From Bacteroidaceae bacterium (lineage in GTDB: Bacteria > Bacteroidota > Bacteroidia > Bacteroidales > Bacteroidaceae), in the NCBI GenBank assembly GCA_024401055.1, contig JAKSLT010000003.1, positions 1 to 60,392 of the forward strand: a stretch of 60,392 nt of DNA, written 5' to 3'. The notes below the pieces were generated by a model. It saw only the letters and a list, made by a program, of their open reading frames with translations, ran no database searches and had not been told where the DNA came from. Below, one piece after another: positions 1-9,100 of this stretch. The first letter of the stretch is position 1. Each line of letters begins with the position of its first letter. A program made the position numbers and the translations under genes.

Positions 1-78
1 ACGAAATTCTTCTTTAACACAATTATCTGCCCCCAGCTTTTTTCCACTGAGCCATAAGTTCGCCGACAGCGTCGTCTT

Positions 79-162
79 GGCCACAGCTGTGGCCAAGTAT
101 GCGTCACAACTGTGACCGATATCCGTCACAGCTGTGGCCAAGTATGCGTCACAGCTGTGGCC
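79..162. repeat. Four palindromes at 22-23 bp spacing
   Basis: The ten-base palindrome CACAGCTGTG (second copy CACAACTGTG) begins at 82, 105, 127 and 150. Spacers contain AAGTATGCGT or a variant. It lies in the gene-free left end (1-283), where I see nothing else. It is too regular for chance, but its function is unknown. Confidence 0.85.
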
Positions 163-283
163 ATGATGACTAAATGCCGACTAAGAACAACTACTTACCT
201 CAGGCAGAGATAAACATCTCGTCTTTTTACGAATTAATACGCAAATAATTGGTTGATTCCCCACGACTTTCTCCACTTTTTTG

Positions 284-291
284 TATCTTTG
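284..291 (+). promoter_or_regulatory. Candidate -7 box TATCTTTG
   Basis: TATCTTTG fits the Bacteroidetes TAnnTTTG -7 consensus and sits about 25 bases before the ATG at 316. No clear TTTG -33 element is found at the usual 19-21 bp spacing, so it is only a partial match. Confidence 0.45.
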
Positions 292-315
292 CACCACAAT
301 TTATCAGCACGGGAT

Positions 316-1260
316 ATGAAAAACTTTTGTTTGGCCTTGCTTATGGCCTTGTTGCTTATGGTGCCTTCGGCTCAGGCGCAGGTGAAACTCCATTTCGCCA
401 CGCAGCAAGAGGCGCGCGAAATGATTGTTGAGAGCGATGCCTACACCGAAGGCTGGGGACAGTTCGACATTGACTGCCGCGCCCTGCATCCTCACGCTAC
501 GCGGGAGCAACTGCTCTCGTTCATGCAGAACCAATGCCTGGATTTTACCCCCGCAGAGGAGGATAGCGTGCGGAGTAGCCTCAACCGCATTCTGGCGCGT
601 GCCGAGAAGGAGGGCTATTACCTTCCCCTGCCCGATGAAATCGTGTTTGTCAAGGCCACAATGCACGCGGAGGGCGATGCGCGTGGCTATACCCGGCGCA
701 ACCGCATCTACCTTTGCCCGAATCTCTGCGAAGTGAAAAACCTCGACCGCCTCGTCTCCCACGAACTCTTCCACATCCTCACGCGAAGCAGCCTGGCCTT
801 CAAGAAGAGGATGTATAAGACTATCGACTTCAAACTCCTGAAGGAGTCCATTACTTTCCCTCAGGATATTATAGACAAACGTATCAGCAATCCCGACATC
901 AGCAAGTACGATGCCTACGCCCGCCTGACGTTGGCCGGGAAGGAACGCCCGTGCACGATGATGACATACACGGACAAGTGCTACATGGGAGGCTCATTCT
1001 TCGATTATATCAAGATAGGGTTCATACCTCTCGACAGGCACCACCGGCCCGTCGTCAAGGACGGCCACACCGTCATCTACCCCATGAAGGCCTGCCGCGA
1101 TTTCTATAAAAAGGTGGGGTTCAACACCGGCTACGTCATCAATCCCGAGGAATGCCTGGCCGACAATTTCAGTATCGTAATGACCCGGCAGGGCAACACC
1201 CCTTTGATGCCCACGCCCGCCCTCATAGAAGCCATCAAAAAGGCTCTGAGAAAGCATTAG
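316..1260 (+). CDS. Secreted zincin-like metallopeptidase (putative)
   Basis: The protein has 314 residues from the ATG at 316. That start was chosen because it gives a clean signal peptide (MKNFCLALLMALL...AQAQ), whereas the longer frame from 253 would place 21 odd residues before it and start upstream of the -7 box. The motif HELFH at about residues 149-153 is an HExxH zinc site, and a downstream NPEECLADNF segment could supply the third zinc ligand, as in several zincin families. No lipobox cysteine is present, so it is probably periplasmic or released. The substrate is unknown. It appears to be a single-gene unit, since the next gene on this strand starts 200 bp later. The fold is inferred from these motifs only. 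Confidence 0.6.
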   Translation: MKNFCLALLMALLLMVPSAQAQVKLHFATQQEAREMIVESDAYTEGWGQFDIDCRALHPHATREQLLSFMQNQCLDFTPAEEDSVRSSLNRILARAEKEGYYLPLPDEIVFVKATMHAEGDARGYTRRNRIYLCPNLCEVKNLDRLVSHELFHILTRSSLAFKKRMYKTIDFKLLKESITFPQDIIDKRISNPDISKYDAYARLTLAGKERPCTMMTYTDKCYMGGSFFDYIKIGFIPLDRHHRPVVKDGHTVIYPMKACRDFYKKVGFNTGYVINPEECLADNFSIVMTRQGNTPLMPTPALIEAIKKALRKH

Positions 1261-1330
1261 GCCGGGCGGCATCATAGCACAGCAAGGGGGCCCTTATTTG
1301 TAGTGCCCGTAGAGAGTATTAAGTCTTGCT

Positions 1331-1453
1331 TCAGAAGTACTCCCTCACTGCAAATTCAAACTGTTCTATAAAAATCTGCTTGAATGCATAGAGGTTGTTC
1401 TGCTCGTAGAAAACAAGCATGGCTTTTTTGTAATCAATAGAATCAACGGACCC
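1331..1453 (-). pseudogene. C-terminal remnant of a lost gene, Fic-like (tentative)
   Basis: Read leftwards, this stretch encodes about 40 residues that look like real protein, including YKKAMLVFYEQNN and FIEQFEFAVREYF, followed by a stop. The frame runs on upstream only as the antisense shadow of the MATE gene at 1460, so just the tail of the original gene remains. The pattern (small residue, FYE, D/N-rich turn, FIEQF) reminds me of the last helices of Fic-family proteins, but I cannot confirm this. Its base composition is more AT-rich than the flanking genes. Confidence 0.4.
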
Positions 1454-1459
1454 CTGACA

Positions 1460-2797
1460 ATGGATAAACGCGACGCCATAGACTTTGCCCACGAGCCCGT
1501 AGGAAGGCTCTTCCGCCAGATGTTCGTGCCGACTCTCATCGGCATGCTCTCCATCGTGATACTCAACATCACGGACGGCGCCTTCGTGGGCCACGGATGC
1601 GGCAGCGACGCACTGGCGGCCATCAATATCGCCGCGCCCATCTTCAACCTCATGGCCGGCCTCGCCCTTATGTTCGGCGTGGGATGCAGCGTGGTGGCCA
1701 GCATTCACCTCTCGCGCGGAAAACGCAAGGCGGCCAACATCAACGTGACGCAGGCCCTCGTGGGAAGCACTCTGATGGCCATCGTGTGGGCGGCGCTCAT
1801 CCTCTTTAATCTCCCGGCCACGTGCCGCCTCTTCGGAAGCAACGAGGCGCTCATTCCCCTCGCCAGCAGTTACCTGTGGTGGATATCCCTCTGCCAGCCC
1901 TTGATGATGCTCGACATGGTGGGCCGCTTCCTCGTCCGTCTGGACGGCAGTCCGCGCTTCGCCATGGCGTGCTCCATCGTGGCCTCCGCGCTCAACATCT
2001 TCCTGGACTGGCTCTTCATCTTCCCCTTCGGCTGGGGACTGGAAGGCGCCGCGATGGCCACGTCGCTGAGCTTCTCATTGACGGGCATAGCCCAGCTGGT
2101 GTATCTCGTAGGCTTCGCAAAGACGCTCCACCTCTACCGCCTGCGGCTCTCACTCAAGTCCCTCCTCCTCACCCTCCGCAACCTGGGCTACCAGATGCGC
2201 ATGGGCTGCTCCGCCATGCTCGGCGAGGTGGCGATATGCGGCGCCATGATAGTGGGCAACTTCGTCTTCATCCACTACTTGGGCGAAGCGGGCGTGGCGG
2301 CCTACAGCGTGGCGTGCTACTGCTTGCCGCTCGTCTTCATGATGGCGAATGCCATCGTGCAGTCCGGCCAGCCCATCGTGAGTTTCGCCTTCGGTGCCGA
2401 CAACAGTGCGCGCCTGGCAGCCTCGCGCCGCCTCATGGTGCGCTGGGGCATAGGCGCCGGACTCTTGTCGGCGAGTGTCTTCATCTTCGGCGCGCCCTTC
2501 ATCACGCGCATCTTCCTCAGCCCCGACGCCGAGGCCTTTGCCCTGAGCGTGGAGGGCCTGCCCTACTACGGCACCGGCGTGCTCTTCACCACGCTCAATA
2601 TTGTCCTCATCGGCTATCTGCAGAGCGTGGAACAGTCCCTGCGCGCCACGCTCTTCACCCTCCTGCGCGGCTTCGTGCTCGTCATCCCGTGCTTCCTCCT
2701 CCTCCCCCTCTGGCTCGGCACCCCCGGCATCTGGCTCGCCGTACCCCTGGCCGAGGGCCTGACGCTCGCCGTCATCCTCCTCTTCAGTTTGAGATAA
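1460..2797 (+). CDS. MATE family efflux transporter
   Basis: The 445-residue protein is almost entirely hydrophobic with about 12 membrane segments, the usual size and topology for MATE exporters (Na+ or H+ antiporters in the inner membrane that expel drugs or toxic metabolites). The N-terminal region contains PTLIGMLSIVILNITDGAFVG and, later, AAINIAAPIFNLMAG, both typical of MATE helices 1 and 2. The second half repeats the architecture (MGCSAMLGEVAICG...). The start at 1460 places RLFRQMFVPT just before helix 1, as in other members. It stands alone, with no adjacent regulator. The substrate cannot be read from the sequence. Confidence 0.9.
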   Translation: MDKRDAIDFAHEPVGRLFRQMFVPTLIGMLSIVILNITDGAFVGHGCGSDALAAINIAAPIFNLMAGLALMFGVGCSVVASIHLSRGKRKAANINVTQALVGSTLMAIVWAALILFNLPATCRLFGSNEALIPLASSYLWWISLCQPLMMLDMVGRFLVRLDGSPRFAMACSIVASALNIFLDWLFIFPFGWGLEGAAMATSLSFSLTGIAQLVYLVGFAKTLHLYRLRLSLKSLLLTLRNLGYQMRMGCSAMLGEVAICGAMIVGNFVFIHYLGEAGVAAYSVACYCLPLVFMMANAIVQSGQPIVSFAFGADNSARLAASRRLMVRWGIGAGLLSASVFIFGAPFITRIFLSPDAEAFALSVEGLPYYGTGVLFTTLNIVLIGYLQSVEQSLRATLFTLLRGFVLVIPCFLLLPLWLGTPGIWLAVPLAEGLTLAVILLFSLR

Positions 2798-3193
2798 AAG
2801 CCGCGCTTTTCAGGTGCATCCCAAACTGCAATTTGTACCTTCATCCACCCGTCCCCTTTTCACCCGTCGCGTTCCCCTACGGACAAGACCCCTGCCATCT
2901 GCGCCGAAGTGGCAGTCTCTGGTTGTTTTTGCCGATACAATTATCGCACAACCTAGGTCGCGTGATTAAACAACCTAGGTTGCGTAATGACAGAATGGGA
3001 TATGGAAACATAGGAGTGTGGGCGTAGGAACAATTTATACAGAGTTTGCAACGGTTGGGGGAGGACTTTTGAAAAATTTTTCGTGACGTTACACTATATT
3101 TAAGTGACCTATCCCGAACTGAGGTTTTTTCCGCGCGCGTAAATAATAAATAAGGAGAGAGGGGAGCAGAGCCCGTACCTTTCTCCATACAAT
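2798..3193. other. Intergenic stretch between convergent genes
   Basis: About 400 bp between the MATE gene and the leftward surface protein. It contains the paired CAACCTAGGT repeat (2949-2980) and then AT-rich sequence. I find no credible coding frame or RNA gene in it. Confidence 0.6.
2949..2980. repeat. Two CAACCTAGGT palindromes 22 bp apart
   Basis: CAACCTAGGT occurs at 2949-2958 and 2971-2980, each followed by (C/T)GCGT. AACCTAGGTT is a perfect palindrome. The 22-bp spacing matches the arrays at 79-162 and 52827-52903, although the sequence differs. Confidence 0.7.
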
Positions 3194-3229
3194 AAAAAAG
3201 CGAGAACCCGTCAGGACTCTCGCTTTTTT
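3194..3229 (-). terminator. Rho-independent terminator
   Basis: A perfect 12-bp stem (AAAAAAGCGAGA with TCTCGCTTTTTT) around a 12-base loop. Its A and T runs make it usable in both directions. It lies 25 bp past the stop of the leftward surface gene and also faces the MATE gene. Confidence 0.85.
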
Positions 3230-3253
3230 GCTCTATAAGGTGCAGTCGTGCAT

Positions 3254-5944
3254 TTATCGCGCTATGTATTTCTTGCCGCCTACGGTATATACCTGTCCGC
3301 TCTGCAGGTGGGTTACCTTGCGTCCTTGCAGGTCGTAGATGGCGGCGGCATCGGGCCTTGTGGCGGACACGGGGGTGAGCCCTTCGCACGTATCATCGCC
3401 TATGACCATGGCCCGCACTTTGTCCTGATGGCTGGCAGAGAAGGCGTAGGGTGCATCGGCGCGCGGGGTGATTGTCATATAGAGACGATAGGGGTTGAGG
3501 GTGGCGGTGCTGCTCATCTTCTGGAATTCGCCCTGTTTGTTGAGTGCGTACCAGGAGCCGGGGGACTGGCTGGGGGTATAGACTCCGCTGAAGGTGAAGG
3601 TGTCGAAGGCGGACTGTACGGCGAAGGTGTTCACGGCGGCGGTGCTGTGCAGGAGCGAACGCCGCAGGTGCATTATGAATTGGGTTCTGGTGGGTTTCAC
3701 CACATAGGGTGTGTTGGCCTTGACGGTGCCGCTGTTCATGGGCAGATAGGCTATGAAGGCGTTGCCGTCGGCATCGCAGAGCACTCCGGCGATGTAGGCC
3801 ACTTCGGCGATGCCTGCTGCGTACAAGTCGCTCACTTCCGCGTCGAACGGCGCGAACCACGGCTGCCATATCCCCGTAAAGGTGAAGGAGCGCTCATAGG
3901 CGATGCTGTCTGTCACAGAGAAATCGCGCGTGGCAATATACCGCTGGCCGTCGACGAGGCTGATGTCTTTCTCTTTGGCCTCGTACTCATCATCCCCCAC
4001 CTGGATGAGGGGGTGGACGTCGTCGCCAATGCAGTAGGCCGGCACGTCACTGCCGCAGAGGCCGCAGCACAGGGTTTCGTCCTGCAAGGCGGGGAGGTGC
4101 TGCGCCCTAGTGATGACGGGTTCGGCGGTGACGGTGTTGGTGAAATGACCGGCGCAGTAGGGGGTACAGTAGTAGAGGGTGCAGTCTTGGGCGTACACGA
4201 CGGGGCGGGTGTCGAAAGGCACGGGATAGGAGTCCTCGCCTATGGCCTGCCGCCAACGGGCATGGTCGGCGGTGAAGCCGCTGAGCATCCATGCCAATGA
4301 GCCGTCGGCGAGCTGGCCGGGAGCGATGGGGTAGCCTTGCTTGGGGCCGGTGGCTCCTACGCGGTCGGGGGTATTGACATAGTAGCTGTTTTTCACAGTG
4401 AAGGAGTCGTAACGGGTACGGCCGAAGGTTGCGCCCCCGGTGGGGTTGTCGGCATGGGCTGCGACACAGCAGTTGTAGGCACTGACCTGATCATCGCCCC
4501 AGCCCACGAGGCCGCTGCAATGGGTGGCCTTGCTGCCTTGCAGTGTGCCGACAAAGCCACAGTCGTTCATCATCAGCTGGAAACTCAGCACTCTGGCGAC
4601 CAGGCCGCCGTTGCCGCAATTGCCGTCGAAGGTAGAGACGATGTCGGCACTGCTGATGCAACGGTCCAGTTTGCAATTGCCATGGCCAAGTCCCACGATA
4701 GATGCTGCATACTTCTCACTGGTCTTCACGCAGCCCGACACACTGAGATTCTGGATGCGGCAGTCGTCGCCAGTATGGGCAAAGAGGGCGGCATAGCCGT
4801 TGTCGCTGTCGAGGTTCAACTTGATGTTGTGGAATTGGCCATCAAAAAGACCGCAGTAGGGGTGCTGGTCGGAGCCCACCATGGCGTCATTACCGAGGTC
4901 GGTGAGGTCGAGGTCGGCGGTGAGCCGTGCGCAAAGGTCCGTATTGCCGCTCCGCATCACGGCATTGCGAAATGCCTCAAACTGCTTTACCGTGCCGATG
5001 TGATAGCAGTAGTCGTCCTGCAGCAAGAGGGCTGCACAATAGACGCACACGCCGTCGGCATTAAAACAATGGGCATCGCTCTGCGCCGTAGCGGGGTTAA
5101 TGACGGGTGTCGTGGCGCGGTAGGCATCGGTAGTGGGGTCGGGGTCGGTGAATACCTTTTCACAAGTGGTGCAACGCCAGTGTGGCGTTACGTCGCCCAG
5201 GCAGGTGCTTATACCCGCAGGCACTTCGATGAGAGTATGGTCGTGGGCATAAGCCAAGCTGACGGAAAGGTCGCCATAGTTGCTGGCCAGCATATTGTTC
5301 GGCACGCTCACCGTAACGGTCACTTTGTCGCCTTGGGCTATACCGTCGATAGGGAAGCGACAAATACTGTCGGGCACAATTTCAAGGCGACGCGACGCAC
5401 CGCCATTGACACTGACCTCCACTGTATCTATATATAATATGTCGTGCTTCTTGGCATAATAGAGCATCAGGCAGGCAGCGGCAGGATGCGCTTCTTCTAC
5501 GGTGAAGGTGACGTCGTGGCGGCAGATGAGGTCAAGACCGCCCAAGAACATCTCTGCGCCCTGGCCAAAATCAGTATCAAGGCAGGTCTTCTGGTCGAAG
5601 AAGGTGAAATAGTCGCTCTCTGCGCTTATATGGGTGGCAGAAGGGGCATAGACGATGGTCGCGAGGTCGTCGTTACACGGCATGGTGGCCTTGTTGTCAA
5701 AGTAGGTGCGATGGCAGTTGAGACAGTAATAATACTCCTTATTGCCAGGCTGACGGCATGTCGGTGCTTTCGCCAAGTGACGCTCGAGGTCGTGCTCTTC
5801 CTCTCCCGGGGCAAGTTCTTCCGACGGAGCGGGATAAGCATGGGATGCGGGGGCGCCACCAATGGCTGAACTTGCCATGAGAGGCGGCATGGCAACGGCC
5901 GCGAGAGCCATTATGCAGAGTAGTCGTAACGCGTTTTTTATCAT
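3254..5944 (-). CDS. Secreted beta-helix/GLUG-like surface protein with C-terminal tail
   Basis: The 896-residue protein has a signal peptide (MIKNALRLLCIMALAAVA...). Near residues 55-90, and again near 245-275, it carries a Cys-containing module of the type APTC...YYYCLNCHRTYFD, which is common in bacterial surface proteins. Residues of about 300-520 hold repeats such as GLFDGQFHNIKLNL and SGLVGWG, which suggest a GLUG or right-handed beta-helix region. The last 35 residues (IYDLQGRKV...GGKKYIAR) match the short C-terminal tails of Prevotella-type exported proteins, perhaps a sorting signal. It is probably an adhesin or other surface protein. It reads towards the terminator at 3194-3229. No conserved promoter was found upstream. 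Confidence 0.7.
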   Translation of the reverse strand: MIKNALRLLCIMALAAVAMPPLMASSAIGGAPASHAYPAPSEELAPGEEEHDLERHLAKAPTCRQPGNKEYYYCLNCHRTYFDNKATMPCNDDLATIVYAPSATHISAESDYFTFFDQKTCLDTDFGQGAEMFLGGLDLICRHDVTFTVEEAHPAAACLMLYYAKKHDILYIDTVEVSVNGGASRRLEIVPDSICRFPIDGIAQGDKVTVTVSVPNNMLASNYGDLSVSLAYAHDHTLIEVPAGISTCLGDVTPHWRCTTCEKVFTDPDPTTDAYRATTPVINPATAQSDAHCFNADGVCVYCAALLLQDDYCYHIGTVKQFEAFRNAVMRSGNTDLCARLTADLDLTDLGNDAMVGSDQHPYCGLFDGQFHNIKLNLDSDNGYAALFAHTGDDCRIQNLSVSGCVKTSEKYAASIVGLGHGNCKLDRCISSADIVSTFDGNCGNGGLVARVLSFQLMMNDCGFVGTLQGSKATHCSGLVGWGDDQVSAYNCCVAAHADNPTGGATFGRTRYDSFTVKNSYYVNTPDRVGATGPKQGYPIAPGQLADGSLAWMLSGFTADHARWRQAIGEDSYPVPFDTRPVVYAQDCTLYYCTPYCAGHFTNTVTAEPVITRAQHLPALQDETLCCGLCGSDVPAYCIGDDVHPLIQVGDDEYEAKEKDISLVDGQRYIATRDFSVTDSIAYERSFTFTGIWQPWFAPFDAEVSDLYAAGIAEVAYIAGVLCDADGNAFIAYLPMNSGTVKANTPYVVKPTRTQFIMHLRRSLLHSTAAVNTFAVQSAFDTFTFSGVYTPSQSPGSWYALNKQGEFQKMSSTATLNPYRLYMTITPRADAPYAFSASHQDKVRAMVIGDDTCEGLTPVSATRPDAAAIYDLQGRKVTHLQSGQVYTVGGKKYIAR

Positions 5945-6158
5945 AATACAGGGTAGATGGTGACGGGATTATTCTTCCTTTGATTCCCATTCAAAGTCCT
6001 GCCTTCTTACGGCGAAGTCCTCTGAACCTCCCGGATTAGGATTGATAGGACTCTGGCTTTGGGAGTCCCAACCCGCTATGATTTGGGACGGCCCAAGTGC
6101 AAGGACTTCGATGGTAGGAGTGCAGTATTTATTCATATACTAAAGGCTGCCGACAACT

Positions 6159-9100
6159 TTATTTCACGTTGAACTTCGTGCTGACCTTCTCGCCCTCGGT
6201 GTCGGTGGCCGTGGCGACGTAGGTACCGGGAGTGAGGTTGGAGGTGCTCTGGGCGGCACGACCCTCGCTCATGTCGAGGTCGGCGGTGAGGACTTCCACA
6301 CCAGCGGTGTTATAGACGCGGAGGGTGGTGGGCAGGAAGTATTCGTTGGTAACGTTAATCTGGCCGCGGCTGTAATTGATGCCGAGTTCGTTGCTCTGGG
6401 AAATGAGGCGGATGCCTACGGGGTCAACGGGCGGATCAACGGGGTCGGGCTCGCTGCCGGGACCTACGATGCTCTGCTCATAGAGGTCGGCATACATGGT
6501 GAGGCGGTTGGGGAGTGAGATAGTGGGTATCTGCATGATGTAAGAGCCGGCGGTGCCGTCGGGATAGCGGCCACAGGTCTCGTCGCCGTTCATGGGCTGG
6601 TAGGTAAGGGTGTCGGCCCAGGTCTGGTCGGGGTTGGAGAGGATGACATAAGCACCCTCGTCGTTGGCGAGTTTGAAGTTGGCGTGGATTTCCTTGCCGG
6701 TGCGGCTCAACTTGCTGCACCATACAAGGCGGAAGCCGTGGGCGGGCAGGATGTTGCCGTCCTTCACGTCGGTCTCGTCGATACGGAACTTGGTGAGGTT
6801 CTCTACGTTGTCGGTAAGGTAGTAGCCGGTGAGGTCTATATCCTTGTCTGTGGTGTTGTAGAGTTCTACCCAGTCGTCCTTCTTGTAGTAGTCGTTGACG
6901 TAGATGCTGTTGGCGGCGCTGACCTCGTTGAGTTTCACGGGGTAGTTTTCGTTGTCGTCTTCGTTTTCGTTGTCAACATACACGGCCTCAAGTTGCATCT
7001 TGCTGCCTTCGGGCAGGGAGTATTCGGGGTCGGTGCTGACGAAGTGGGCCTCCTCGGGAGTGGTCTCCTCGCCGGCGGGGACATAGGAAAGGGCGGCGTC
7101 CCACACGATGTCGGAGGACGTGGCGCTGCTGTTGTGCACCTCAATGGCGATGACGTTGCTGCCCTTCACGAAGAGGGCGGGGTCGATGGTGAGCTCGCCG
7201 CTGAAGAAGTCGTTGGCATAGGTGTCGGCGTAGGTGTCATAGGTGGCGTCGGCCTTGAGGTCGTAGCGACCGGCCTCCTGACCATTGACATACACGGCAA
7301 AGCCGTCATCGGCCTTATAGGAGAGGGAGGCGGAGACGGGCGTCTCCTTGAGGTTGAAATACTTGCGGAAATAGGTGGTGATGACGTCGCGGCTGGTCGC
7401 GGTGGCCATCTCCACGTTCTTGCTGTAACCCAGGGGAGCGGTGCCTGTCTGCCATGTGGCGTCGGAGTAGGTCTTGGCAGTCCAGTTCTCGTTGTCGAGG
7501 GAGCCGAGGTCGTAGAAGTACCAGTCCTTGTCGTTCATGGGGAAGACGGTCTGTGCCTCGGGCTTTTCCTCTTCGTCGCCCAGTCCCTTCCAACCGGCGA
7601 ACACCTTACCGGCAGGGGCTTCGGCGCGGAGCACGGCAGGCGTGAACACGCGGCCGGTCAGGTAGCCGGTGGGGATGCTGATACCGTTGAGGTAGAGACG
7701 GCCGCGAGGGTCGCTCTGGGTGAGGGTGACGCTGGTCTTGTTGCCGCGTGTCTCCTCACGCACGGCGCCGAAGTTGGCGAGGCCGTTGATAGCGGTGTTG
7801 ATGCGGCCCTCGCTGAAGTAACTGTTCTTGAGGCTGGCGGCCACGCTCTCGGGATAGAGGCTCTGACCGGTGAGGAGACCCTCGACGGCGGCGGCGTCCT
7901 CCACATTGACGAGTAGGCTGTCGATGACGGCGGCGGCACGGGTGGGCTCAAAGACGGAGCCGCAGAGGATAGTGACCTGATCGACGAATTGCTTGCGGAA
8001 CTCGGCGGAATTGTTGAGCATATTGCCAAAGATGCTGAAGAACTCCACTTCGCCCTTCACGGATGTGCCGGTCTGGCCGTCGGTGCCTTCATACTGGCCG
8101 TTCCAGGAACGGTAATTGCCGACGGAAGAGAGGCCGGAGTAGTTGCAGGAAGAGCCGGAGGCGCTGTCGAGGTCGAAGAGCACCATGCGGAACTTGCCGT
8201 GATCCACGCGGGGACGGTAGCCCTTCACGTTGTTGTAGCCGTAGTCGCCGAGAGCGAGGTAGCAGTTCACGGCCATGTAATAGGCAAACTCCTCTACGTC
8301 GCATATCTGCTTGAGTTCCTCATACACGGCGGGGTCGGAGCAGCGCTCGGCCAGGTCGTACCAGCGCTCGAAGGCCTCGCGGTCGCCACAGGACTGCACA
8401 TAGGCGGAGTCGCAGTCCATCTCCCACTGGTCCACCTCGGTGTCGTCGTAGCCGAAGTTGGCATAGACGAAGTCGCGGTTGTTGGGCTCGCGGAGGTTGA
8501 TGAGACCGGCGTACTTGCCGTTGCGGTATATGTGTATGGGCTCGTAGCTCTGGGCGTCAAGGTTGAGGCCGGAGGAGATGATGACGGTCTGAATGGCAGG
8601 GTCCTTGAAGCGGCCGGTACCGCCGTTGCTGGGGTTGTCGTTGCCGCCGTTGCGCATGTGGAGCGTCTTGTTCTTGTTGTAAGGCTTCTTGGTGTAGAAG
8701 GCGTAGGGCAGGTAGTTCATGTGCTCATACTGCTTCTTGCCTTTCACCTTGAAGGAGTAGGGCTCGTGGGCACGGCTCCAGCCGCCGCAGATGGCTATGT
8801 TGCTTTCCTGGTTGAACACCATCTTGCCCTCCTTGTCGAAGTACTCGATGTTGGCGGGGCGGTCCCAGTCCATGTTCCAGTTGCAGCGACCGCCCTGGCC
8901 CAGGCCGGGACGACCGTTGCTGCCGCGCGTCATGATGCCGTACTGGCTGTCGTAGAGGTTGCCCTCTTCCGTCACGAGGCTCATCACGGGCAGCGTCTCG
9001 TCATATTCGGTGTAGATATAGGAGCGCGTCACCACGGGCGAACTCATCATGCCGTTCTGCACGGCGCAGAGGCGCAGGATGGTGGTGTTGCTCACGTTGA

